NCBI RefSeq assembly: GCF_024199925.1
Contig: NZ_JANADR010000003.1
Coordinates: forward strand, 62,001 to 126,000
From: Bradyrhizobium sp. CCGUVB1N3
GTDB lineage: Bacteria > Pseudomonadota > Alphaproteobacteria > Rhizobiales > Xanthobacteraceae
DNA length: 64,000 nt
Direction: 5' to 3'
Of the stretch, positions 45,205 through 53,258 are shown in pieces. Position 1 is the first letter of the stretch; every line of letters begins with the position of its first letter. The notes beneath the pieces were generated by a model. That model saw only the letters and a list, made by a program, of their open reading frames with translations. It made no database searches and was not told the DNA's origin. A program made the position numbers and the translations under genes.

Positions 45205-48174
45205 ATGGCCTTCCTCGACGCGCAGTCGCGTACCGTTCTGTTCGACCCACCCGACGTTTATGAAGAGGCGCTTGCGCGCTATGCGCTGTCCGCTGAGGAC
45301 ATCGCTTTCGCCAGGGCGCATCGCCGATCGCATAATCGTCTGGGTTTTGCCATCCAACTCGCCCTGGTGCGTGATCTCGGTCGTCCGCTCCGCGCTGGGG
45401 AAGTTCCGCCTCAGGCGGTCGTCTCCGTTGTCGCCGACCAGCTGGGCATCGACGCTGCGGTGTTCGCACTCTATGCCCAGCGGGAGGAAACCCGTCGAGA
45501 ACATACGCGGGAGATTGTCGTCGCACTGGATCTCCAGCCCGTCCGGGCGAGCGATTATCGATCCCTGATCACCGCGGCGGCACGCGATGCCGCCGCGACC
45601 GAACAAGGCGAGCCGATCACCAAGGCCGTGATCGAAGCCCTGAAGGACAGGAAGCTGCTCGTTCCTGTGCCGGAACTGCTGATACGTCTGGCGATGGCGG
45701 GCCGGGCGGCAGCGCGACGACAGGCTTATCGCGGCTTGATCCGGGGCATGGAGCAACCGTCCATCGAGGCGCTTGATCAGCTTCTCATCGATCGGTCCGG
45801 CGATCGGAACCATCTCGGCTGGATTGCGGAAGCGCCGGAGGGGACGAAACTGAAAAACCTCAAGGGCCTGATTGCCCGGCTTGAGGTTCTGCGTTCGGCG
45901 GCGATTTCCGATGAGCGGCGTAAAACGATCCATGCCAACCGCTATGGCATCATCGCCCGGGACGCCCGCATTCTGCATGCCCGTGAGATACGACGCCTGA
46001 CATCCGAGCGCCGCTACGCCACGCTGACGGCGTTCGTCATCGAGAGGCAGGCGGCAATCACCGACCTTGCGATCGACATGTTCTGCAAACTGATCGGCAG
46101 CACCCGTCGCAAGGCTGAACTGAGCCGCACAGAACGCCGGCTGAAAGAAGCCGAGATTCTTGATGGGGTGGCGCTCGATCATCTCAAGCTCGGCGAGGCG
46201 CTTCTGGCCGCCCGTGAGAGCAACACCGATCTCGCATCCGCAATTGCAGTCTCACTCGGCTGGGACGGATTGACCGCCAGCATGGCGGCAGCCAGGTCCG
46301 TTGTGCGCCCCGATCGCAGCGACGAATTCGATGAGCTCATAGAGCGGCACAAATCGCTGCGAAAGCTGGGCAGGCTCATGTTCGGCGCGTTCTCTTTCCG
46401 GTCGTTTCGTCCCGATGATCCGGTTTTGAGGGCAGTGGATCATCTGCGTGCGCTCTACAGTGGCAGGAAACTACCCGCGCAGGTGCCGTTCGCGTTCATG
46501 ACCCGCAAGTGGCGGCGACGTGTGCGCTCGGACGGTGTCACCATCGACCTGCGGGCCTGGGAAGTGGCGGTGCTCGTTCACCTGCGGGAGCGCCTGCGGG
46601 CCGGCGACATATGGGTTGATGGCAGCCGAGCATGGCGCAGTTTCGAGGATTATCTTCTGCCTCGACCGATCTTCGCCCTGATGCGCGCCGAAGGGCGGCT
46701 CGGGCTTGCCATCCCTGACAGCTTTGCCGAATGGCGAGCTGAACGAACCGCCACACTCGACGCGAAACTCAAAGAGCTGGCAAGGGCGGCGGCCGCCAAC
46801 GCCATTCCAGATGCGGCTATTTCCGACAAGGGTTTGTCGGTCTCCCCGATCCGCGAGGAGGAGCGTGACAGGATCGTCGCGCTCAGCCGGCGTCTTTATA
46901 TCCTCGTGCCCCGGATCAGGATCACCAGCCTGCTTGCTGAGGTCCACAGCTGGACCAGGTTCCTTGACAGCTTCACACACTATCGCACCGGCGAGACGGC
47001 GAACGATGAGGCAGCACTGATGGCCGCTATCCTTGCCGACGCCACCAATGCCGGTGCTGAACGCATGGCGGAAAGCTCACGCGGCGTCACAATCCACCAG
47101 ATGATGCTAATGGTGGATCGGCATCTACGATCAGAAACCTACGCCACGGCGACTGCCGTGCTGGTCGATGCGCAGCAAGCCCATCCGTTCGCCGAGGTCT
47201 GGGGCGACGGTCATATCTCCTCCTCGGACGGGCAGTTCTTTCCGGCAGGCGGGCGCGGTGAAGCCAGTCTCGAATACAATGCAAAATACGGCAAAAGACC
47301 AGGTGCCTCGGTCTATGGCTTCCTGTCCAATCGTTTCGCCTCCTTTTTCTCCCGGATGATCCAGGCGTCCGAGAGCGAAGCGCCCTACGTGCTCGACGGC
47401 CTCCTTCACAACGAGAGCTCGGTCGAAATCCATGAGCATGCAACCGATACCGCCGGCGCGACCGAAACGACATTCGCTATGTTCCACGGCTTCGGCTATA
47501 GGCTCATTCCCCGTATCCGCAATCTCGGCAATCGCAGGCTCTTCGTCATCGATCCCGACCCGGCGTACGAGCCGCTCGGGGCGCTGATCGCGGGAACCGT
47601 CAACATGGATGTCATCGAGCAGCACTGGGATGAGGTCTTGCGGCTGAAGGCATCGATCGGCGCCGGCCTGGTGCCGCCGTCCGTCATCCTCAAGAAGCTT
47701 GCCGCATCGCCTCGGCAAAACCGGCTCAATCAGGCGCTGCGTGAAATGGGCCGGATTGAACGCTCGATCTTCATCTGCGACTGGTTGCTCGACACCAAGC
47801 TCCGGCGCAGATCGCATGCCATCCTCAACAAGGGTGAAAGCCGTCACGCCCTTGCCCGGGCGGTCTTCCTCCACCAGCTTGGCGAGCTGCGCAACCGCGT
47901 GGCGGAAACCATGGCCTATCGGGCGTCAGGTCTCAACCTCGTCGTCAACGCCATTATCCTGTGGAACACCGTCTATCTCAGCCGCGCTGTCGATTATGTC
48001 CGCACCCAGGGCATCGATATTCCCGCCGAGCTGCTCTCCCAGGTCGCACCGCTTCCCTGGGCTCATATCGCACTCACCGGCGACTATCTCTGGAACGAAA
48101 TTGACCGACCCCTCGAACGCTTCAGGCCGATCCGCGCTAACCGTTTCAATCCAAACAACTTCGCTTTCCCTTAG
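45205..48174 (+). CDS. tnpA: Tn3-family transposase
   Basis: The 989-residue protein is full length for Tn3 family. The N-terminal DUF4158 (FDPPDVYEEALARYALSAED) is followed by the catalytic domain with TATAVLVDAQQAHPFAEVWG DGHISSSDGQFF, the usual DDE neighbourhood, and NKGESRHALARAVFLHQLGE RN near the end. All expected blocks are present and uninterrupted. TnpA cuts the 38-bp ends and performs replicative transposition. The IS5-type insertion lies just after its stop, so the gene probably remains functional. Confidence 0.95.
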   Translation: MAFLDAQSRTVLFDPPDVYEEALARYALSAEDIAFARAHRRSHNRLGFAIQLALVRDLGRPLRAGEVPPQAVVSVVADQLGIDAAVFALYAQREETRREHTREIVVALDLQPVRASDYRSLITAAARDAAATEQGEPITKAVIEALKDRKLLVPVPELLIRLAMAGRAAARRQAYRGLIRGMEQPSIEALDQLLIDRSGDRNHLGWIAEAPEGTKLKNLKGLIARLEVLRSAAISDERRKTIHANRYGIIARDARILHAREIRRLTSERRYATLTAFVIERQAAITDLAIDMFCKLIGSTRRKAELSRTERRLKEAEILDGVALDHLKLGEALLAARESNTDLASAIAVSLGWDGLTASMAAARSVVRPDRSDEFDELIERHKSLRKLGRLMFGAFSFRSFRPDDPVLRAVDHLRALYSGRKLPAQVPFAFMTRKWRRRVRSDGVTIDLRAWEVAVLVHLRERLRAGDIWVDGSRAWRSFEDYLLPRPIFALMRAEGRLGLAIPDSFAEWRAERTATLDAKLKELARAAAANAIPDAAISDKGLSVSPIREEERDRIVALSRRLYILVPRIRITSLLAEVHSWTRFLDSFTHYRTGETANDEAALMAAILADATNAGAERMAESSRGVTIHQMMLMVDRHLRSETYATATAVLVDAQQAHPFAEVWGDGHISSSDGQFFPAGGRGEASLEYNAKYGKRPGASVYGFLSNRFASFFSRMIQASESEAPYVLDGLLHNESSVEIHEHATDTAGATETTFAMFHGFGYRLIPRIRNLGNRRLFVIDPDPAYEPLGALIAGTVNMDVIEQHWDEVLRLKASIGAGLVPPSVILKKLAASPRQNRLNQALREMGRIERSIFICDWLLDTKLRRRSHAILNKGESRHALARAVFLHQLGELRNRVAETMAYRASGLNLVVNAIILWNTVYLSRAVDYVRTQGIDIPAELLSQVAPLPWAHIALTGDYLWNEIDRPLERFRPIRANRFNPNNFAFP

Positions 48175-48182
48175 AGTCTGAC

Positions 48183-49025
48183 TCAAAATTGCATTGCTGT
48201 TTTTATGGCTGCGATGCGCCTTGTCATGAGTTGGACGGAGGCGAGGAAGAGCCAGGCAGTTGCGCTTTCGATGGTTCGCTCGAAGTCCTTGGCCAATCTG
48301 CGGTTGCGGCCGAGCCAGGCGAAGGTTCGTTCGACCACCCAGCGGCGCGGAAGCACCTCGAAGCCCTGTGCGGCATCGGAGCGCTTGATGATCTCGACAG
48401 TCCACCGGCCGATCTTTCCCAGCACCGCCTTGAGCTTTCCGCCGGCATAGCCGCCATCGGCGAAGATATGGCGCAGCCAGGGGAAGCGGTAGCGAATGCT
48501 GCACAGGACATCTGGCGCGCCATCGCGATCCTGGACGTCGGCAGCGTGAACGATCGCGCCGACCAGGAGCCCTTGGGTGTCGGTGACGATGTGGCGCTTT
48601 CGACCCTTGATCTTCTTCCCCGCGTCGTAGCCGCGAGGGCCGCCACCTTCGGTGGTCTTGACCGATTGGCTGTCGATCACACCAGCCGTCGGCGAGGCCT
48701 CCCGGCCGATCGCCTCGCGCGCCAGCATCAGGAGTGCGTGGTTGATCGATTGCCACAATCCGCTGTCCCGCCATTGGTAGAAATAGTACTGCACCGTGGT
48801 CATTGGTGGAAACAGAGTGGGCGGCAGCATGCGCCACGGCAACCCGCCGCGCAGCAGATAGAGCACTGCCTCGACGATGTCCCGATAGCTCCATTTCGGG
48901 CGCCGCCCGCGCTTGGCCCGCACAGGAAGCAACCTCTCCAGCACGACCCATTCCGCATCCGTCAAGTCGCTTGGCAAACGCAGCTCCTCTCGGGCAAACT
49001 GTGCCCGAGTGATATCAGTCCACAT
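48183..49025 (-). CDS. IS5-family transposase
   Basis: MWTDITRAQFAREELRLPSD starts the 280-residue protein. An N-terminal DUF4096 region (LTDAEWVVLERLLPVRAKRG) leads to the DDE core: PTAGVIDSQSVKTTEGGGPR, RHIFADGGYAGGKLKAVL and PRRWVVERTFAWLGRNRRL. Size and motifs are typical of the IS5 (IS427/IS1031-like) group. The element ends were not fixed; GAGTCTGACTC near 48173 and GAGTTCTGATTC (inverted, near 49073) may be imperfect ends. It is inside the Tn3 element. Confidence 0.93.
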   Translation of the reverse strand: MWTDITRAQFAREELRLPSDLTDAEWVVLERLLPVRAKRGRRPKWSYRDIVEAVLYLLRGGLPWRMLPPTLFPPMTTVQYYFYQWRDSGLWQSINHALLMLAREAIGREASPTAGVIDSQSVKTTEGGGPRGYDAGKKIKGRKRHIVTDTQGLLVGAIVHAADVQDRDGAPDVLCSIRYRFPWLRHIFADGGYAGGKLKAVLGKIGRWTVEIIKRSDAAQGFEVLPRRWVVERTFAWLGRNRRLAKDFERTIESATAWLFLASVQLMTRRIAAIKTAMQF

Positions 49026-49197
49026 TCTCGATCCCTTTGATGCTTCGCAACACCAATGGAATCAGAACTCGCTGATATCACTCAACTTATTTTTCGGTCG
49101 GACACTTAGCGGGTATTATTGCAGAAATGCCCACGGAGCCCCAATATTCCCCTGAGCAGACAAGTAATATGTATTGGGCGTCGTCTGCTGCCTTCGA

Positions 49198-49796
49198 TTA
49201 GGCCGCCGTACGATCTTCCTTATCCGCTCCGCGCATCACAATCCTGAGCACATCATCCGGCAACGGTCGTTGCGATGCCTTGTCCTCATCCCATGCCGCG
49301 CGCATCCACACGTCCCGCTCCTCGTCGGTCGTCAGGAAGCCATAGACAAGGTGCGGAGCAGGGATCGGCTTGGACTTGGTGCCACGCTCGCCTTTGAACT
49401 CAGTCCAGATGCCCGCAAACGCCGTGAGCGGACGGTCGTCATTCAGCGCAAACCAGACGACGTCCTTCTTTTTGGTCGCCGGGTTCGGCTCGGGCGCGTA
49501 TTCGGCGAAGCTGTTGAACGGCACGAGACGACGGTTTTCGGGCTTAAGCCAGCCGCGCCAGTGCGGCGATGAAGTGTTGCGGATATTGGTGACCGGCGCG
49601 GCGCCTGTGCGCGGCGGCGATGGCATGCCCCCCCGCATCAGCGTCATTTCATTTCCGGCTTCTGTGTTGGATCACGGGCGCGGGATGGTCCGGGAAGACG
49701 CCGGGCATCGGCGTAAGTTGCCGACGTAGCGGTTGACGACGCGGAAGAGCGCGAGGATGGCGGCTGGTTAGTGGTGATCGAATAGAGATTACACAT
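49198..49796 (-). pseudogene. SRAP/YedK-like protein, frameshifted and internally deleted
   Basis: On the minus strand the start is MCNLYSITTNQ at 49796, with the essential Cys2. A one-base loss near 49765 breaks the frame. The rest continues from [54 protein letters not shown] and [18 protein letters not shown]. Close to the end, [17 protein letters not shown] lacks the usual 18-residue segment with EPIHPKAMPVIL, removing a conserved His. SRAP proteins cap abasic sites in ssDNA as part of SOS responses. The gene is therefore broken twice. Confidence 0.8.
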
Positions 49797-50135
49797 CGCG
49801 ATTACCTTTAACCTCGTCTTGCGCTACGCCACCGACCTCGGTTGATCCTGCTGGTTCAACGCACCAGCGCACCGCAAACCGCGCCAGCACGGCAATCCGG
49901 CCCGGATCGGCGCACGTTTCATGGTCGGCGGCGAACGTGATGTTCGAACTCGAAGATTTCGTTGCTGACACGCACCAAGAGAGAATAGAGAGCTGGCCCC
50001 GGTTGTTTGGACAGCGCCCCGCGAAAATTAAGTGGATTCCTGCCGGGTTATGCTGAAGGCGGGGCTTTACGATTTTGCTGTGGCGTCGGGAGGGCGTAAG
50101 CCCGACCAGAGCCGCAGCAAAATCGTTGGCGACGA

Positions 50136-50963
50136 TCATGCGGCCGTCACCATCGTTTGCGCGCCGAAGTAAGCCTCGTCGGGCGTGCGTTCGTCAAGGC
50201 TCGAGTGAGGACGTCCTCGGTTGTAGAACGCCAGATATTTGGAAATCGATGCTCGCGCCTCGAGCACGCTGTCGTAAGCACGCAGATAGACTTCCTCGTA
50301 TTTGACAGTGCGCCACAGCCGCTCGACGAACACGTTGTCGCGCCAGGCACCCTTGCCGTCCATGCTGATGGCGATGTTCGCGTCCAGCAGCACGCCGGTG
50401 AAGTCGAGGCTGGTGAACTGGCTACCCTGATCCGTGTTGAAGATCTCGGGCCTGCCGTGCTTCGCCAACGCCTCCTGGAGCGCTTCGACGCAGAATATCG
50501 TCTCCATCGTGATCGATACGCGATGGACCAACACCCGTCGGCTGAACACATCGACGACCGCCGCGAGGTAGACGAATCCACGTCGCATCGGAATGTAGCT
50601 GATGTCCATTGCCCAGACCTGGTTCGGCCGCTCGATCTTCAATCCGCGCAATAGGTACGGGTAGATCTTGTGGCCCGGTGCGGGCTTGCTCGTGTTCGGA
50701 CGGCGATAGATCGCCTCGATCCCCATGCGCTTCATCAGCGTCGCGACGTGGCGGCGGCCAATCTGCATGCCCTCACGCTGCAACAGCGATCGCAGCATGC
50801 GCGCCCCTGCGAAGGGATAATCGAGGTGCAGCTCATCGAGCCGGCGCATCAAGACAAGGTCCTCGGCCGAAACCGGCCGAGGTTCATAGTAAACCGTACT
50901 GCGGGCAAGGTTCAGGACCTTCGCCTGGCGCACGACAGACAGATCATGGTCGCGGTCGATCAT
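50136..50963 (-). CDS. IS3-family OrfB transposase
   Basis: A 275-residue protein with HTH_21 (LDELHLDYPFAGARMLRSLL), then the rve DDE core: VWAMDISYIPMRRGFVYLAA, EIFNTDQGSQFTS and NVFVERLWRTVKYEEVYLRA, ending with LAFYNRGRPHSSLDERTPDE. These are the classic IS3 OrfB blocks. It overlaps orfA by 4 nt (ATGA), so expression as a fusion through frameshift or by coupling is expected. Confidence 0.94.
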   Translation of the reverse strand: MIDRDHDLSVVRQAKVLNLARSTVYYEPRPVSAEDLVLMRRLDELHLDYPFAGARMLRSLLQREGMQIGRRHVATLMKRMGIEAIYRRPNTSKPAPGHKIYPYLLRGLKIERPNQVWAMDISYIPMRRGFVYLAAVVDVFSRRVLVHRVSITMETIFCVEALQEALAKHGRPEIFNTDQGSQFTSLDFTGVLLDANIAISMDGKGAWRDNVFVERLWRTVKYEEVYLRAYDSVLEARASISKYLAFYNRGRPHSSLDERTPDEAYFGAQTMVTAA

Positions 50964-51265
50964 CGCTTTGCGCTCAGCAGGCCCGCCTTGGTGAGCGCGC
51001 CGGACAAAAAATCGTTCTCCAACGCAAGCTCGCCGATCTTGGCATGTAACGCCTTCAAATCGACCGGCGCCTCGGCCGGTCCGTTGTCCTGCCCAAACAC
51101 TCCGGCGGCGCCTTCCAGGAGTTGGGTCTTCCAGGTCGTGATCTGGTTCGGATGGACATCAAACAATTGCGCCAGCTCGGCCAACGTCTTCTCCCCCTTC
51201 ACGGCCGCCAAAGCCACCTTTGCCTTGAATGCCGGAGAATGCGTCCGGCGACTCCTCTTCGTCAT
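50960..51265 (-). CDS. IS3-family OrfA
   Basis: Start chosen at the ATG at 51265 (MTKRSRRTHSPAFKAKVALA). The helix-turn-helix is in TLAELAQLFDVHPNQITTWK and a leucine-zipper-like DLKALHAKIGELALENDF follows. The protein binds IS ends and controls transposition together with OrfB. Confidence 0.92.
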   Translation of the reverse strand: MTKRSRRTHSPAFKAKVALAAVKGEKTLAELAQLFDVHPNQITTWKTQLLEGAAGVFGQDNGPAEAPVDLKALHAKIGELALENDFLSGALTKAGLLSAKR

Positions 51266-51352
51266 CTTCGCTCCTGATTCGCGGCAAGAAGCCTCGCCGC
51301 TCTCAGGCAGAAAATCCACTCAAGCTACTGTCCGAATTTGCGGAGCCAGCTC

Positions 51353-52150
51353 TTAGCGATCGGACAGATTTTTGATTACGGTTTCGCGTTCTCTAGCGAA
51401 CCTCTCACGAAAGGAAGCTTGGATAGATTGAAGCTTTTGGAAGTTTTCGATAGTCGGCGCAGGTGGTCCACTTTGTTCCGCATGAGATTGGCGCTCACGT
51501 TGCGCGATCTCAGTAGCGATCTCATGGACCAAAGTATTCCTCTCGTCGCGCATCTCGACGATATCAGGAGCGAGAGCAATCAATTTCGACAGACATCCGT
51601 TGTTTGTGAATTTGTCGGCCGCCTCAATGAAGGGTGATGAAAACTTTCTGCGGGGCTCGCCGTGAACCGTGCCCTTGGATCTATTATAGTCCTCCTGTCC
51701 CCGCCTGAACGCGGCGGCAATGAACAATTCGCGTAGGCGCTCCGATGCGGTCGCGAGATAAATCAGCGCGCTCATGCGGTGAAGATCAAAAAAGGGGTCG
51801 TTGACAAAATGCCTCCCCCTCGCTGCATCGATTGACAGTAATAACAGCCCCATCGACATTCGCGCGGCTTCCATCAATCCCTCAAAGTCTGCGCCAGCGA
51901 TAGCAATCGTCTTCAGCCATTCCGGCGGCTCGGGTTGCGCGGCTTTGTGCGTTCCGCGCGCATTGAAGATCATTGGATTGTCGATTGGAGGGTCTGTTTG
52001 CCATTGCGCATGTCCGAAGAGATCGGGATCGGCATCATATGCATTCAGCCATCCAAAGTTCCCGAGCTTCCAAATTTTCGCGGCCGTCAATAGACGCTCC
52101 GCCTCGGCATGGAGCGTATCGTTCAAGTGGTGTGTCGGCCCAGTTGTCAC
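51353..52150 (-). CDS. HEPN-motif hypothetical protein
   Basis: A 265-residue helical protein, MTTGPTHHLNDTLHAEAERL at the start. Near the C-terminus EMRDERNTLVHEIATEIAQR contains the R-x4-H motif (RNTLVH) typical of HEPN RNases and related helical proteins; AALIYLATASERLRELFIAA is the usual partner helix. HEPN proteins with this motif often act in toxin-antitoxin or defence modules. No MNT or other antitoxin gene is next to it. Its stop codon coincides with the right end of the IS3 element, so the original C-terminus may have been replaced. Confidence 0.65.
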   Translation of the reverse strand: MTTGPTHHLNDTLHAEAERLLTAAKIWKLGNFGWLNAYDADPDLFGHAQWQTDPPIDNPMIFNARGTHKAAQPEPPEWLKTIAIAGADFEGLMEAARMSMGLLLLSIDAARGRHFVNDPFFDLHRMSALIYLATASERLRELFIAAAFRRGQEDYNRSKGTVHGEPRRKFSSPFIEAADKFTNNGCLSKLIALAPDIVEMRDERNTLVHEIATEIAQRERQSHAEQSGPPAPTIENFQKLQSIQASFRERFARERETVIKNLSDR

Positions 52151-52363
52151 AATGGATGGCCTCTTGGGTTCGTTGTACTGCTGTAGCTGAGGCTACGGAG
52201 AAAATGATAAATCGCAAGGCCGCCCGGAGCCAAGGCGCGGCGAATTGATTCATCTCCAGCGCACAGCTAAGGGACACATTCATCTGAAATTTCGGAGCCT
52301 TGGCTTAACTCCGGACCTCGCATAGCATCGGCAAAGGTTTAACGTCGCACCGGCATCAAACAA

Positions 52364-52504
52364 ATGAGCCGTTTCCTGCTGTGCAGCATAGCCGCTACCT
52401 GCTTCGCCGGGCCTTGGTACTTCATTCCTCCGAAGCGAATGCCGACTTCTTGGAGCGATGCTGCCACTTCGCCGAAAGTCACGGAAGCGGACAGCGCGTT
52501 CTAA
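52364..52504 (+). CDS. Small exported-like protein (46 aa)
   Basis: MSRFLLCSIAATCFAGPWYF begins at 52364 and the product ends TEADSAF. The first 20 residues are hydrophobic, resembling a signal or anchor peptide. The gene overlaps the 3' end of the convergent gene by 4 bases. No family is recognised, and it could be a chance frame. Confidence 0.3.
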   Translation: MSRFLLCSIAATCFAGPWYFIPPKRMPTSWSDAATSPKVTEADSAF

Positions 52505-52893
52505 AGCCCCGTCAGTCCACGGTTTACTGATATCTCTTGCAGCCTCTTCTCATCTGCATCTGGACGCAATATTATCTTCCATTCAATTGTGACCAGTGGC
52601 ACTCCAGCCCATCTTTCGTAATCGCATTCGTAGTACACGCCGCGCCGCCCGACTCCCCTCGCGCATCTCGCGCCAGCGGAAACCAGCTCTTTCTGCAAAA
52701 CTTGAAGATCTGAACCCGCAGGAAAGCGACTGTTCAGATACGTTTGCGCGGCGCTCACAATCTCCTTTCGCGGCAAGGACTCGAAATAGTTGAAATCGAA
52801 AGTCGTCGGATCTCCTCCCATCGCTTCTTCAGAACAAATGGATGGAAGTACGACGACTAATAGTGATACCCAACCCGCCAAGCCCAAGCGCAT
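52501..52893 (-). CDS. Small exported hypothetical protein
   Basis: A 130-residue product with an N-terminal signal peptide (MRLGLAGWVSLLVVVLPSIC, cleavage after about residue 26). The mature part is FDFNYFESLPRKEIVSAAQT, a pair of Cys around residues 74 and 87, and WKIILRPDADEKRLQEISVN. It is predicted periplasmic and unrecognised; it lacks neighbours that could point to a function. Confidence 0.55.
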   Translation of the reverse strand: MRLGLAGWVSLLVVVLPSICSEEAMGGDPTTFDFNYFESLPRKEIVSAAQTYLNSRFPAGSDLQVLQKELVSAGARCARGVGRRGVYYECDYERWAGVPLVTIEWKIILRPDADEKRLQEISVNRGLTGL

Positions 52894-53002
52894 CTCCCAT
52901 GTCCTTCAGTCTTGAGCGCCGCACCGCGACATGAACGAAGGTTAAGGCGGCATCCCGGCAGGTTCCACTCCCAATTCAGCCGAGAATGCCTATTTTTCCC
53001 GG

Positions 53003-53113
53003 ATGCGTTCATTTGAGTTTTGCCTGCCGACCAAGGGCACACCTGTTCCGGACGGCCCCGATTGGCTCCACGAAGTGAAATACGACGGTTATCGCCTCCG
53101 ACTGGTGCGCAGA
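53003..53113 (+). pseudogene. ATP-dependent DNA ligase (LigD-type), N-terminal fragment
   Basis: MRSFEFCLPTKGTPVPDGPD is followed by WLHEVKYDGYRLRL, which contains the ligase active-site KYDGYR (KxDG). The match stops after RLVRR, and the following sequence no longer resembles ligase. About 37 residues remain. It was probably cut when the effector region was inserted. Confidence 0.75.
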
Positions 53114-53258
53114 TCGTTCTTCATCGCGCCCTGCACGGATTTGGCGACCTTGTCGAGCACGTTGCTGACTTTAAGCACCGCCGGTGTCTGCGCGCTCATC
53201 GCCGTCGCATGCGCTGGGGCTGCAGTACCGAGCTCGCGCGGGCTTCGGCTTTTCTTTC

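Larger units (their letters stand above)
44438..49142. mobile_element. Tn3-family transposon with IS5-type insertion
   Basis: Terminal inverted repeats begin GGGGCTCCGTGGG at 44438 and, inverted, at 49142; they stay similar for about 38 bp (CTGCAATAATACCCGCTA is common to both). Inside are a res-like region, tnpR, tnpA and an IS5-type transposase near the right end. No clear 5-bp target duplication is visible. Confidence 0.85.
49989..51353 (-). mobile_element. IS3-family insertion sequence
   Basis: Approximate ends share AGAGCTGGCYCCG outward and AGTGGATT-CTGCC inward on both sides (49989 and 51353). Inside are orfA and orfB overlapping by 4 nt. Both genes look intact. The interval to the left (49797-49988) has no gene. 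Confidence 0.7.

Noticed and set aside
44800..46182. 460-codon minus-strand frame over tnpR/tnpA
   Set aside because: Shadow of the Tn3 transposase genes.
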